From Metopolophium dirhodum (taxonomy: Eukaryota > Arthropoda > Insecta > Hemiptera > Aphididae), in assembly GCF_019925205.1 (NCBI RefSeq), contig NC_083566.1:23870001-23934000 (forward strand): 64,000 nt of DNA, given 5' to 3'. A program made the translations under genes and the position numbers. The notes under the pieces were generated by a model. The model saw nothing but the letters and a program-made list of their open reading frames with translations, was not told where the DNA came from and ran no database searches. Position 1 is the stretch's first letter, and every line of letters begins with the position of its first letter. This document shows positions 1 to 14,109 of this stretch, piece after piece.

Positions 1-3000
1 AAAAGACAACATTGACATCAGCACGTCTATTATTATTGTTGTGAGCTTGTGGCTTTTGAATAATACAGTTCGCCATACAATAGGTTTTAATGGTTTCACA
101 GTCTAGGTTAAAAATCCACTTTTGTTTCATAATACATTTCATGGCTCGGTCCCTCGGGATTCCCATCATTATAATACCTTTTTGAACCAATAGCTTTGTA
201 GAATGTTTATTTTTGCATCATTGAATATTGAGTAAAAAAATGTACCAAGCACACGTTATGCAAACACACTATACTAAATAAACCTGGCGAGTAAACCGGT
301 GGGTTATAACTACTTTTTATTTAATTACAAACCGTGTACAGACGATTGATAACCTAATAGGGGAACTTTATATTAATACACTTATTGTTACTGTTGTAAT
401 ACCATTACACGAACAATGTACCATTAAAGGTATATTTTTAAGAGAAAAAACGCATTTATATGTTGATTTAAAAAACAAAACAAAAAAAAATCATTAGAAT
501 AATAATGTTTAACGTGCACAACAATTAGATATAGAGAAACTTGTATATTTGTACATGTACCTATAATGTGTAATCGGATATTGGAAAATACACTTATTTT
601 GATTGTAATTCATAAATATTTACTTGTGTAAATTAAAATTGGAAAAAGTATATTTCATTTAAACGTGAACATGAATATAGATATAATCATTATTCCAACA
701 TTGTTTATAAATTAAACATTTGTTATTTTGTTCTATTATGATAATATAATAGCTGTCCAATCATAAGGTCAATATTTTTTAAAATATTAAGACATTTAAC
801 GTTAATTTTATATTAATATAGTACATTTGGTATGAATTATAATAAAACATACAATATATTACATTTTAGTTTGATGTTTAATGTCTATGCTTGACTAGGA
901 AATTGTTGTACAATATATATTATATTACGTACCTACTATCAGGCATACCAGAAAATTGTATTATAAATTATAATACGATTTCAAAACAAATAACTCATAT
1001 TATTTCGGGGATCTGATCAGTTATAAAATTGTGTTCAATATAAATTAAATTAATATTGTTGTATAAAAGTAATTCAATTTTATAACTAAAATCTATAAAG
1101 TATTGTAAGAATGAATAAAAATCTATGGATTTAATACCAAAACTTCAAGACTATAACATACTGAATATTTTTACTTTTGAGGGTATACAATTATAGATAC
1201 ATAAATAATTAATAAAATAATGATAATATTGCCATTCCGACTAAAAAACTTTTTTATACAGTAAATTAATAATTTGTTTATACAAACAAAAATATGTATT
1301 TATAAGAAATATAAAATATTTACAATAATAAAATTATCTTATTAATAAAGATAGTAAAAATGTAATAAAAATCAATTTTAAATACATTTCCGTTTTTCTT
1401 TTATTTTGTACAAGTACGTTTTGTTTTTTTTAAACATTATTTTAATCAAATACTCTCGCCCGTCAGACAACATAGAAGTTTAATGATATATATTAATATT
1501 GATTTCATGCTAAAAATGTTTGTTGTTATCGTTATCTTTCAATGAAAAAGTTCTGTGTTTAAAGTGTTCCACAGCAGTGTATAAGACAGGTGAAAAACAG
1601 TCATACAATTAAAAATTAAACAATGTGGTTATGCAAACACTGTGGGAATTTGGGTTCAGGTACTGACAGCAACAGGCACACGTAAGTCATACATGGCATA
1701 CGGCACATTCACATCGTACATCATATGATTATTAATTATTTGCGAAAACCCTATAGTATACAACAATATTATGATGGTCTTCAGAGTCCAAACCACACTA
1801 ATATACCTAAATATATTTTTTTGTTTTTCGTTTTTTGTTTACAGTCCACTTTAAATAGAAAACGTTCAGCAGTCCGTCGACCAATTTATATTATTATTGT
1901 TTTTTGTTGAATAGCGATTAAAACAATAGTTTGTATAAGTGTACGGTGTCTGGTAAATATGGTTTAATAATATAATATACGAGCACAATAATATTATATA
2001 GCACAAATCGCCATCGATTGTATTTAGGTGCAAAGCGGATCGGTGAAGTGTGTATTCAATTTTAAATTAACATCCCGCCTTGACGGATTTATATTTTCTT
2101 GATGATTGTCATTAGCACAATATTTATACAACGTAGGTAGGTATATTATAAACTATCTGGGCCGACTACCACGAAGGTGCATCAGTCAGTGTCCCTCGCA
2201 AAACGAACAGGGACAAACGTGTATGTTATATTTTATACTGCGGTAGTGGTCGCATTTAATGTATTGGCTCACTTAGCCCCAAAACTCTTGATTAGTTTTC
2301 GAATGTTTGATAATTTTGTTCGATTAGATTTTCTATGGTACACAAAACGAAAAAGATTCAATTGTTTATAATACGTTTTGCTGGATTCCACTATTTAATT
2401 TTGCCCAATTCTCTTGGAATTAATCTGGTGTTGAGCTTTACATCAATACAACTAGCTTCGAAGGGTTCTTGTATTTTGATTTTTAACCCAAATACCTCTA
2501 AAGTGTTGTATTTTAATAAACTTCGAGTCTCGAGTGAAATATAGGCAGGTGTAAACATGTATATTATTTATACCTAACAAAATGATCAAATTTAACGAGT
2601 ACCTAAGAGAAATAACTAAAACCGATTTTAACTATAAAAGCTACATTATTTATCCGCCAGATAAACTTGACGACTCTGATATATCGATGTGTACAATGTT
2701 TTCGAAATCATTATTTTGGAAAACTTATCAAAGACTTCTCGGCCCAATGCATATAAAGTGACACGATTTCACTTGACCGAGTTTTTGGCATGTTCTGATA
2801 GCTTTTGACTCAGTTTTTATTTATCGTTTCAGTCTATCACTATAACCATAAGTCCCATATAGTAAACATTAATTATTTATAATATAAACAAAATAATATT
2901 GACTATTGAGATGAAAAATACTGAATTAAAATCAACGGCAAAATGTTTGGTTGGAGATCAAAAGTATAAATTTTACAAAACAGTTAATTTTTCTCTTAAA

Positions 3001-5974
3001 ACATTTTTTATTTTACAATTAGTTTAATATTACTATTGATATTATTCAATTAAGTTGGGTAACTTTTATCTTTAAGTTTACATATTTTTATAAGCTCACG
3101 TTAGTGTATTTCTGTTTGTATTAAAATAATCTTCTAAATAAATAACTAAAAGCAGTATTCATATATTATATTAATTTATAGTCTTCATTTCAATCTTTCA
3201 TATTAAATTAATATGTTTTTAGTTGTAATTACTTGTATCCGAATATGTAGATTTTCATGTACATAGATATAAGTTACTATGATATTAACTTAATGCAACT
3301 AGTGATACAAAAGTACCATTCATATATTATATACACACAAATCATATTACGAATACAAAAATTATTTTTATTGTGATAAATTATTTTTAAAAAAAAAGAA
3401 AATATTTTGCACATTTTTATTAGGAATTTATTATTAAAAAAATATGCACGTAAATATAATATAATTTTGATCGCGGAATGCGGATTAATAAATTACTAGG
3501 TATGTAATACATTTTTATTCCGTCATAAATATACATTAAATATTCAAAAATGTTCAACTCAACCGTATGGAAGTAACGAACCGATAAATATGTTTTATTT
3601 TCGTTACTAATGTATACCTGGTGGTTTTCTCTATTTTTATTGCTTTCCCCGGGGGGCCGCTAATTTTTTTCTTTTTCCTTAATAAGGGACCGTTTTGGCA
3701 ACGATTTAGCTGTTTCGTACCCTTTTCGCAACCTTTTAAAGTGCTGTCCAAAATGTTATTATAATAACTGTAGTTTTTAAAAACCACATAATATGCTATG
3801 TAGATTAAACAGTCATTTACAATAATGTGCACTACAATTTACTATAAATTATGTAACAAACATTTTTTGGTGATTAAACTTATGCATTAAGTTTAAAATC
3901 AACAATATACGTATGAACACTGAGCAAATTGTTTTTACATTTTAAATATTAATAATTTGAAAAAATTGCTTGAATAAAATATTTATAAATATTTTATGTA
4001 AGTATAAAGAATGGATCGATTTATACACTAATAAACAATGTTAAAAATCATTATTAAAAGTATTATGTAATTGGTATTTGTAACAATAATTTTCATATCC
4101 TTTATCGCTAGTTAAATAGCTTAGTAAATATTTAAATATTCTTTATTTTACCTGAGGTAGATCTAATTTGACTGTCAATTACTCCAATATAATTCAGCAT
4201 AAAAGCAATAAAAAAAAAAACGTTTGAATCTATGAAATAACATTGTTTAATTAAATGGTGAACATAATTTATTTGAAATAATATTGGTACCTATTGTCGC
4301 CAATATGGATGTTATCGAGATAAAATGTGTTTAGTTAAAATGCAAACATGTAAAAAGTAGATAGGGTACTTGTCTTGAGGAATAATAATCTCTGATATGG
4401 GTGTAGGCTACATGTCATCATGCCACTAGAGTGGAAGTGTTATAGTTAAATTTACAAGTGAAAAGACAAATACGTACCAAGACCAACATTGATCAAAGGT
4501 TATAAAAATCATATTTTATCAGTCTAAGAAAAATCTCAAATATCTTTAGGCGAAATATATTTTTCGATTTTGAGTCACTGGTAAATAAAAGCAGTGTCAT
4601 TTAAATATCAAAAGAACACTTCCGTCACTGTAAAACACTCAACTACTGTCTAAATGTTAGAATTTACCTAGTACAAAATAATTTACAGAATACACTTATT
4701 GTATTTCTATAGTAAATTAACTTATTCTATTTTACAATAACCTTTCAAGACATGAATAAATGTGAATTATACAGAGTGCATCTTACGTCATTGTATGCAG
4801 TTTTTTTTTTTAACAATTATGGATCGATGATATGGAATTTCGAAAAAAGACGTGTTTCTTTATTTTTAATAGGTAATTTTTTTTATAACAATTTTAAAAT
4901 AATAAAGAATCTAAAATATGTATGTTATTGTAAGAAAAGTAACTGCGATGAAAAAAATGTAAAGTAATTAACTAATTACGATTATAATAATAAATTACAA
5001 TAATAATACTGATTTTGATGATTGTATATTAAAATAAAAATAATGAACTACATATGTTTGCCAGCAATTTAGTTTGTTTTTTTTTTTTTGAAGTGTGTCG
5101 TTAGATTACCAATTAAAGTGTATAAAATAATACGAGTAGTTTTAAGAAAAAAATATTTAGGTCTTGTAAATTAAACCTATACCAATTATTTCATTTAAAA
5201 ATATGACTGTATATTTTACTAAACTTTAGAAGATCAAAGATAATAAGCTAGGGAACCAAAATTGATGATTTGACTGATAACATTTTCAGAAAAAAAGCTT
5301 TACCAGAATCCTTAAAAAATAAAGTGATTGGCATTTGAAAAAATAAAGTTGATTTTACTATTGATACAATAGCGTGTTTGAAAATGTTGAAATTGTTATA
5401 AAAAAAATACTTGTTAAAAATAAAGAAAAGTTATTTTTTGTTTTTCAAAGTTCCATAATTGTTAAAAAAAAATATCCACGTACAATGACCTAAGATGCAT
5501 CCCATAAATAATATTTAAAAAAATGGTACTTTCTAATAAAGAAATAATGAAACAAGTTAATACAATTGTATATAAATTAATTACAAATATAAAATTGTGA
5601 ATGTACCTACACACAAATAGACACCACACATAGAACTGCTGTGTTCATCATCGAGTTTTTGTGATTGATAGCCACTATTATAGGTACCATATAGGGCATT
5701 TTTTTAGATATTCCACTTTTAGGAATATTGAAATTTAACAAATCTTACTGACTTAATAGCCATTACACGGATTATGATTTTAACTAAACAATTAGAATAA
5801 AATCTAGAATTATACAAACCTAACCTTTTTATTTTACTATACATAGATTATTCAATAATATACATTGTCGCAATTCACAAACATTTAAAAAAAAACGCAA
5901 CGTCTTGCCCTCCAAAATATTGTCATATTTTAATTTTTAAGTTTTTATTTTAACACCAAAATTGAGCAAGTTCT
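1..5974. other. AT-rich intergenic DNA
   Basis: No gene recognised. A short CKHCGN-containing frame at 1623-1678 is followed by GTAAGT but has no supporting exon. 2160-2550 has mixed composition and only short frames. There is a small GC-rich CCCCGGGGGGCC spot at 3648-3659. Confidence 0.5.
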
Positions 5975-6058
5975 ACTCAGACTGAGTAAATGCGTTTTGT
6001 CCAAGTCGTACGTGTGTAAGACGGAGACAACACATCCGGGTGACGTCTTCTTAAGTTA
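5975..6058 (-). repeat. Fragment of the TTAA-flanked fold-back family
   Basis: In reverse it reads TTAACTTAAGAAGACGTC, then TCTCCGTCTTACACACGTAC. This is the terminal arm of the element at 42859-43295. Confidence 0.45.
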
Positions 6059-6154
6059 AAAATTTAAAATAGGTACTATAGTATAATGAGTACATAATAA
6101 AAATTTAGTCCACTATCATTGAAATTGGTAGTGTAATCGAGTGTTTTAAAGTCG

Positions 6155-6297
6155 CCAAGCTAAGTTAAATTTTTTAGCAGATTATTTTAACATAAATGAT
6201 ATCTATAGTTCAAAGACTATAAGATACCTATATAAAATTATATCACGACTTATAGAGACGTTTTTTTTAACGGAGTATGGCGGAGTGTTTTTGTTGG
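6155..6297 (+). repeat. Half copy of the fold-back MITE seen at 21126-21440
   Basis: It shares CCAAGCTAAGTTAAATTT-like sequence, ATAAATGATAT, GTTCAAAGAC and GGCGGAGTGTTTTTGTTGG in the same order as the right part of the other copy. Confidence 0.5.
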
Positions 6298-7233
6298 AAT
6301 ATTATATACGTAAATAACTTGTAGCGTGCTTTGATGTAACTATTGGTAATGGAACTATTTTAGTTATTGAAAAAGTATTCTACAGTTAATGGTTTATTAT
6401 ATATAATATAATATAAATCTATGTATTTTGGTGACTAAATTATATAATATTTTATTCATGACATCGAGCTTATATGAAGTGGTTATTTTATTTTAAAAGC
6501 AAACATTAATTTTCAATAACATTTTAATACATTTAATCAAATGTTTTTCTAAAGTCTAGATAATATATTATTATATATTCTAAAATATTCTTAAATCTTC
6601 AACAAGAAGTTATAAATAAATTTTTTTCAGAAATAAAATGTAATCAGTGCTTGATACTTGAAATCATTATACTGTGGTCTATAGTTAATACAAAATAAAC
6701 AGTCAGATACTCAGATGTATTGGAATTCAACAATTGCAATAAAAAAAAAGAAACAAGCAATCCAATATATAAAAGTATATATATTGATGGTAACACCAGT
6801 AGATTCTTATGTTCTGTCCAAAATTGAAGATCCTATCACGTCAAGATACTTACAGTTAATTTCACAGGTCATTCGCTTTTACGATTATCTATATGTTTTT
6901 TATCTCTTTGAAAAGCTTTGAAATGGTAGTAAATATTAATTGATGGGTACTTAAAGATACTATCTTAGTTTATTTTTTTTTATTATTTACGAATCATGAA
7001 TTTAACATTCTCACCTCACGTTCACGTTCAAAACCATAATAATATAAAAATAATGTATGAGTATTTTTTTATGAAATATAATAATAATATAATATTGTAT
7101 AGAAATTACCAATTTATATAATCAATTCAGTAGTTACGAATACATTTTTATATTTTTATATAGTATACATTTTAAAATTTTAAATATAAAACTAAAAATG
7201 TTTAAACAATGAAAAATGTATGGTTTTCATATA

Positions 7234-7264
<31 letters not shown>

Positions 7265-8394
7265 AATATTTTAAAATTGAGTATAATTTTTACTTTTTTT
7301 AATACTGACAATAATACTAGGTACATTCCAATGTGTTACTGCTTTTTCACTAACTTATCTTATGACAGAGCTTATTGATAGTTATTAGTGAGTAACGACA
7401 TACGAGTGTGTTAGATGGGAATCCACATTACCCTTACGGGTTACATAATATAGTACTTAAATAGCTATAGTAAAGTTGTTGATTTGCATAAGTTTCGCAA
7501 TGAAATATAAACGGCGTAATATTTAACCAAATAAGTTATTGGAAATGGAAATTTGGTCACAGAAAAAATTTAAAAAAATTAATAGATAATAATAATGAAT
7601 TCCCCTAATGAGGATTCCTCACAATTCTTTAATTTATTTTCAAAGGCAGGTTAGAAACCCAACATTTTTTTAGTTTAAAGTTTTTAATTTTACTTATTTT
7701 AATATATATCGACTTAATTAATATTGTGTTGTTGAATTTATTTTAGTGTATCAGATATATATATTAAATATAAATGAATAGAGCGAAAAATGTATGGTTT
7801 TATAATGATGTGTTTTTTTTGTGTCTGAAGAAACTTTTTACAGTAGAAAAATGCTCTGATCTTCAACATGGATGAAGGTTTCTTTTAAAAAATTGGATCT
7901 TGTTTGTACGTTGAGCGGTCAAAAGTACAACATTGTCTGTACATTACAAAATAATCTAGATAAATAAATGCATTTTGCGAAAAAATCGGGAATATATTCG
8001 TGACACTAGTTTTTGTGAGAAAATTATTATTATTCGAAGGGATTTAAAATAAATTGTCACAAAATATTTAAATTGGTATTTATTAGGTATGACAACATTT
8101 AAAAAATACTTTTGGTCTTTTGAGCTATTTGTTAATATTTTAAATTTTAAACTTTAGTTTTTATTTTATGTATATGACTCCAATTTTGTTTTTGAATTAA
8201 AAAGCTTAAAAATGAAATTCAGGGTTGCTCACAAGTTATTCTTACAGATATTAAAAAATATCAAAAATACACTGCAATCATGGTTTTTTATAAGCATTTA
8301 AATGTAAAATTTATCACAATTGACTATTGAAATTTTGTATACATTTATAATAATATATATACTTACTATATAACCATAAACATATAAGTATATA
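6298..8394. other. AT-rich intergenic DNA
   Basis: Only short frames, a (TA)n tract (listed separately) and no recognisable domain. Confidence 0.5.
7239..7264. repeat. (TA)n microsatellite
   Basis: Thirteen uninterrupted TA units. Confidence 0.9.
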
Positions 8395-8475
8395 TTGAGT
8401 GCTCCGCTGAAAATGTTTTTTCATTGTATACAATAATTTATCATTGAATTCAAATTTAACACATTCATTATACTT
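8395..8475 (-). repeat. Family A repeat fragment (5' part)
   Basis: In reverse orientation it contains the family A segment TTGAATTCAATGATA, then an ATTGTATAC..AAAAA run, then a GCTCCGCT motif. Only the 5' part is present. Confidence 0.45.
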
Positions 8476-8836
8476 AAGATACTTGAGATATAGCAAAGCG
8501 ACTTCAATGTATTTTTTTTTTATAAATATATCTAATATATAATAGTTATTGTGAATCTTGTTAATTTATGTCAACGCTCCAGAACAATTTTCCAACTGGA
8601 CCTTTCTTATATTATTATAGTAGCATTTTTTGTGTAAAATAAATGTATTTAAATTAAACCGTTCGTAAGTCAATATTAGGTATGTTTTTAATCTAATTAA
8701 CTTTTGATCGGTATTCCAAAAATGTGTACAGTTATTAGCTTTTAATTGGTTTATTTTTTTTTAACTCAACTCAACAATAATAATTATTATTAAGGTAAAA
8801 TATTGTGTGCTCGTAAATAATTGCCAAACCTCTTCG

Positions 8837-10690
8837 CATGGGCGTCCGCAGGAATTTGTCAAGGGGAGGGCAAAATATTTTCTTTTTTACATTTTTTGTC
8901 TCACCAACCTATTAGTTATAAAGTATTTTTGTGGCATATTTTCTTTCATATAGACAAGGAATGTAAAAATATTTGTGAATTATACGTACGTATAGTTAGT
9001 TAAAACATAATCTTGTAGCATTAATTGTAATTAATTGTTATGTAATTTTAAATTATCAAATACATTTTTTTTTAATAGATAAAATGTTACCGTTGGTTTT
9101 ATAATTTTAGGTAATTTATACAATTTAATATTTCTAGCTTATTCAGTCATTGATACTACGAACTTGAAAAGTTGTGGCTATTGTAGGTGGTATGCCATCA
9201 ATGAACTTTTAATTTTTTTATCAAAAAAGAAAAAACTTGATTGACACTGCAGTATTGGCGTATTGCACTTGGTCCCACCACTACATCTAATAATCTATAA
9301 AAGCAACGTTCTTATTTCTGACTCTGAATCGAGTGTAATAAAATTCACTCTGTAAAAAAAAAGAAAATGTTTTTATTTTTAATTTAAAAATAGTTTATTT
9401 TATGATATTTTATATTAAAATGGTAATGATTGAGGTTGGGATTATAATGAACTTTGCATTGTTTTCCAAATCCACGCGATACTCGTTTTATATCATACCT
9501 ACATTGAATTTTTTAACGATTTTAAATGTAAGGCCATTTTTTGCATTTAAAGATTTTTAGAACATTTTGAAGTTTATTCTAAACTTAAATTTAAAATTTT
9601 ATTTTTAAATTTTCACATGTTTTTATACGATTTTATAGTAAATATATGATCTAAAGTTTAAACCTATAGTTACAAAAAAAAATTAATTTTCAGATTAAAT
9701 AAGTAGTCTAAATGATAAGTTCTATCTATTAAACTATTAAACTTTAAAATCATTTGAAAGTTTAAAATGTATATAAGAATTTATATCTTTAATATTAAAA
9801 AGGTGGGTAAGTGGATATCGCTCTGCTGTACAGTAGGTTGCAAGTGGGTCACTATAATGGATGGTAGCTTAGCTGTAAAATTTGAACATTTTATAAATTT
9901 TTAACTACAAAATAATTATAAAATTATAAATTTGATAAATTATGTCAACATTTGAACTTTAAATGCTTATAAAAATATATTGTGTCTATGTATTTTTAAT
10001 ATTTTTCAACTGCTATTGTAACAATATATCAGGAGCCTTGTATTAAATTTTCACGCGTTTATACCCAACAAATACAATTTTAATGATATTTATATAAAAA
10101 AAAACTAAAAAAATTGAAAATAGACAATGTCCGTAAACAGCTCCAAAAGGGTCAAATTATTTCTAAAACTTTACCATGTATAGAAAATGCTAATATAAAC
10201 GTTTAGTCAAAATTTCATGTACCTACGGTCATTTGTTTTAGAGTTACACCAAAAACCAAAATCGATTTTCTCGTAAACAGATTTTGCGTAAAAATTCCAG
10301 TTTTTCCTTAATTTTTCTTTTGTTTTTCACGTCGCGTTTGAAAATTACTGAGAAATTTTTACTTTCGACCCCCCTAGAGTACCAACTAGATTCACTTTCC
10401 TATCAGAAAAGTTACTGTTTTGAAGAAAATCCAAGCACTTTTACTGTCCTAAAAAGTGATAACAGACACACACACAAAAAAAAAAAACACACATCATTGT
10501 ACAATCAATACATTCATCACTTCGCTCAGAATCTTAAATAAAAATAATTTAGTCCACTATTTAGAATTGTTAGGTCAGTTTTAATTTTTTTAAAACATTA
10601 AAATCATCAATGATAAAATATGAAAATCAACCCAGAAAAAGCCAAGGGAGGGGCAACTGCCCTTACTTGCCCCCCCCTGCGGACGCCAAG
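8837..10690. mobile_element. hAT-like DNA element with GGGCGTCCGCAGG termini
   Basis: The left end CATGGGCGTCCGCAGG is answered in inverted form by CCTGCGGACGCCAAG at the right end. The flanks CCTCTTCG (8829-8836) and CCTCATCG (10691-10698) match at 7 of 8 bases, as expected for an old hAT insertion with an 8-bp TSD. Subterminal G-rich and C-rich runs support paired ends. No transposase is recognisable. A family A repeat occupies 9797-10538 inside it. Confidence 0.55.
9797..10538 (+). repeat. Family A interspersed repeat, internally deleted copy
   Basis: It starts AAAAAGGTGGGTAAGTGG, continues with GTCGCTCTGCTGTACAG-type sequence, and ends CTTCGCTCAGAATCTTAAA. It contains one copy of the module beginning GAGCCTTGTATTAAATTTT. 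Other copies in the window share the same ends, which is how the family was delimited. The short open frame inside it (10284-10541) reads through repeat sequence only. Confidence 0.7.
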
Positions 10691-12884
10691 CCTCATCGTG
10701 TAGGGTGGCGTTCCTTAATATTATTATTTACCTTCCAGCACTCGCTTACGTCAACTTTGTTAGTGCAGACGCAAAAATATAATCTAATTAAATATTATTT
10801 TGGCGGTTAAGCTGCAGGGCTATCGATGCGCGTGCAATTAGTTCTGGTACACATAAAATGTCATAAAACACGGTATTTAATAATGCATACACAATACGTG
10901 TTGCAGTTCCGTATTGCATTTTATATTATTATAATAGCACCAACCTATAATAACAATAAACACATGAACCATAATAATATTTCTCTATATACCTACGCGT
11001 AGAACTCCTAACCGTATGACGTTGATATTCAAAGATAGCAATTATATGCGACCTGCAGCTGCAGGCTGCAAACACACAAGTCTCCGTACCCGTGCGGCAT
11101 CTCTACACGCCTCCGCCAGTGTTATACTATAATGTAATAATGTACAGTTGTGTATAAAATATCAGCTATCTATGATAATATTATTATGTTCGTGATTTCG
11201 ATAAGTAGATGGTACTGTACTGATGGCGCAGCGATATTTTGATCGATATACGCGTGCAATTAGTGCAATATGTAAAATTCATATAACACGACGATATTTA
11301 ATGCATACAATATACGTGTTGCAGTTCCGTTCATATTGTAATTTGCATAGTCTAGAACAATACTGCCACAACTCAAAATTGAATATAGCGAACAAATAGC
11401 TCCATACAATTCAAGAGTGCCACATTCAATATAATTTTTCATTGAGCCACTAAACATAATATGTGTCAATAATGAATTATTGAATTTGTAGCTAATTTTC
11501 AAAGAAAGAGAGCCATATTTATTTTATGACAGTATACTTATTTTAATTTATTCAATTAATCACTGAAGTCAAAATTCAAGACTGTCTTATTTCAATTTGT
11601 GGTGTTATTGCACTAAATAAAATCTAATATTATCGTGTGATGTTAGATTTCCAACAATTCATTAAAAATATGCCTTGCACATGTGAAACACCCTTAATTT
11701 TTTAGAATATTATACAACTATATAGTTCAATGCCATTGTATTGACTTTTATAGCAAACACCAAAAATAATGGGATTTATCGTATAGGACATTTATTATCA
11801 ACAAAATGGTATCTCGACAAAAATTCACTCATTTAAAGCTTTAAGCTCCCCATAATTTCAAAAACGATAAAACTATTTTTGAAAGTTTCATTGGTAAACC
11901 AAATCCATCTATCATCTACACACTACAAGTGTTATAATTCAACATCTAATTTATTATAAATTAATCTGCTGTTATTGTTTTTGGCTTGATCATTATAATT
12001 ATCTTCTTAACCAATATTCTTAAAAGGATTATTTCGTATTCTTCGTTATTTCTATTTGAACAATCTAATTAAAAAAACAAATATAATAACATTCTAATAA
12101 TATGTTTACTACATAGGCGCAATTTGGATCACTGATTTGGGGGGGGGGGGGGACTAAATTTATAAAACCAATACAGAACCGCAGGGGCTCCGCCCCCGCA
12201 CCCCCTCACCACTTATTATAATTTTTACGATAGTAATATATTACAAAAACATTTAGTTTGGTACTCAATAGTGAAAATAAAATATACTTGATAAATGAAA
12301 TACAATAATATACACCTCAAGTACTCAACAACTCAATGCTAATTAATTATTTACTTGTAATTAAAAATAAAATAACGTAGTTACGCAGTGTTAAATCTTT
12401 TAATTTTTAGATTAGATATATAGCGAGTTTATTTAATATTCTTAATTTTAATACTACCAGAAATGTCTTTTTCTATATATATCACAGAAGCATTTGAAAA
12501 TCTATCTTGATGCATAGATGTGCGTACCAATTTTTTTATCTTCCTCATAGCTGAAAAAGACCCCTTATTTTCCCCTTTAGGGGTTGAATTTATAATAACT
12601 TATATAAAGTTCTTTATAATCGTGTATACAACGATGTATCATATTATATTCATATCATTAAAACTAACATTAATATCAACAATTGATTATATATTCTATA
12701 CATTTATATTAATTATTACTTATTACTTATTACTTATTACCAGGACTCAGGACTTTATGCGCTAAAAAACAATGAAATATGTGCATACGTATACACTAAA
12801 AACTCGCAAATATGCAGTATAATATGCATATATTATTTTATAAAAATATATATTTTAAGGTATAATTATAAAAAAAAAAAACGA

Positions 12885-13200
12885 TTGCCAAGTCAGGGAT
12901 CGGCATGTAAACTCTCTTGATTTTTATATTTAGAAATTTATTAACTAATATCACACTCAATATATAACAATTTGAATCCAGAAAAATGTCGGTGTGAACA
13001 GCCCCTACAAAAAATCGTTTTCATTTTTATTTAGTGAAATAGATCTCCGAAACCGGATAGCGGATTTCGTTGTTTGAGGTCTTGTTTGAGTTACATTTTT
13101 ATTATTTTCCTATTTAACACAATTTCTTAAAGTTTTCAAAATTCAGACTTTTTTCATTTCAATTACCATACTTACTTGATTAAAAATCAAGAAAGTAAAA
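12885..13200 (+). repeat. Family B repeat inside the hAT element
   Basis: The block from GCCAAGTCAGGGATCGGCAT to TTGATTAAAAATCAAGAAAG recurs as 27565-27770 plus 28740-28862, where it is split by inverted material. The shared tract includes GATAGATCTCCGAAACCGGA and TGAATCCAGAAAAATGTCG. The class is unknown. Confidence 0.6.
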
Positions 13201-13323
13201 TATTTTATTTATATTTTTTTTTTGATGATTTGGAGCTGTTATATTAAATCTATTCCCAGAATCTAATTTAAAAAAAATTGAATTTATCGAATACAGTGAT
13301 TATTAAATGATGTTAGGTATTAA

Positions 13324-13581
13324 TTAGTATTCATCCAACATGTTTACAGCATCACACATTTTTTCATAGTATTTACAATAATAAAGTACTGCATTGATGC
13401 AGGTACCCCAACGAATTATGATTAGTTCTGGAAGTAAAGGGATCTCCGGTGCGTAATTTTTGAACATTTTTATACATGATGGTGCTTTTTTAAATATTTT
13501 TTTTACGTTGGCTACGCATTTATGAACAGTACCAAACTGATTTCGTACTTCCTCCGAAACTCTGTGGAGGCCATGAGTGGC
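13324..13581 (-). pseudogene. hAT-family transposase remnant
   Basis: An 86-codon open stretch on the minus strand reads GLHRVSEEVRNQFGTVHKC, then KKIFKKAPSCIKMFK, then IPLLPELIIIRWGTCINA and YYCKYYEKM. The run from L-P through R-W-G-T and a following pair of tyrosines is the pattern I know from insect hAT transposases of the TRWGTW type. It is bounded by TGA upstream and TAA at 13324, so only a fragment survives. Its place inside a TIR/TSD-delimited hAT element supports the call. Confidence 0.65.
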
Positions 13582-14109
13582 TCATGTACCATTTTAGAGT
13601 AGAATGCGTTCAAATAGATTTCCCACACTTTATCATATACGGTACTATTTATTTGTAAATCATTTAATTTACAATATTCAATTATTAAAAACTTGTTTTT
13701 TTTTGTTGATTTCTAAAACGCTTAAACATAAAATGCATTTATGTACTTACTATTTTTAAATATGCAAAATCATATAAATTTAGTAAAATATGCAAAAATA
13801 TACAACATAAATTGGTTCATGAAACGAATTTGTATCGAATCAGATTTGAAATATGCAGCTTCCTGAGAAAGATGCAAATGCATTAAGTTCTGAGCCCTGC
13901 TTATCACTTATTAGACAACATATACTGACAACGTACACTGATTATCAAGTTGGCTAAAAAATCCCATATTTATTTTTTTTTTAATTTGATAATTTTTTTA
14001 TTAGTTGGATTAAAGAATGAATATATTTAAAAACTTAGGGGGGCTTAAATAAAACTAAAGGGGGCTAAGCTCCCCCTAAACCCCCCCAAATTGCGCCTAT
14101 GGTTTACAA

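Larger units (their letters stand above)
12112..14101. mobile_element. hAT element with CATAGGCGCAATTTGG termini
   Basis: The left end CATAGGCGCAATTTGG (12112) and the right end CCAAATTGCGCCTATG (14101) are perfect 16-bp inverted repeats, followed inward by G and C runs. The flanks GTTTACTA (12104-12111) and GTTTACAA (14102-14109) match at 7 of 8 bases, the 8-bp TSD length of the hAT superfamily. The 1990-bp element carries a minus-strand transposase remnant (13324-13581) and an older repeat (12885-13200). Confidence 0.75.

Noticed and set aside
1623..1678. First exon of the Beat-like gene (MWLCKHCGN... then GTAAGT)
   Set aside because: Not hydrophobic enough for a signal peptide, and an in-frame TAA (ACG-TAA) spans the donor. 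No evidence links it to 30239.
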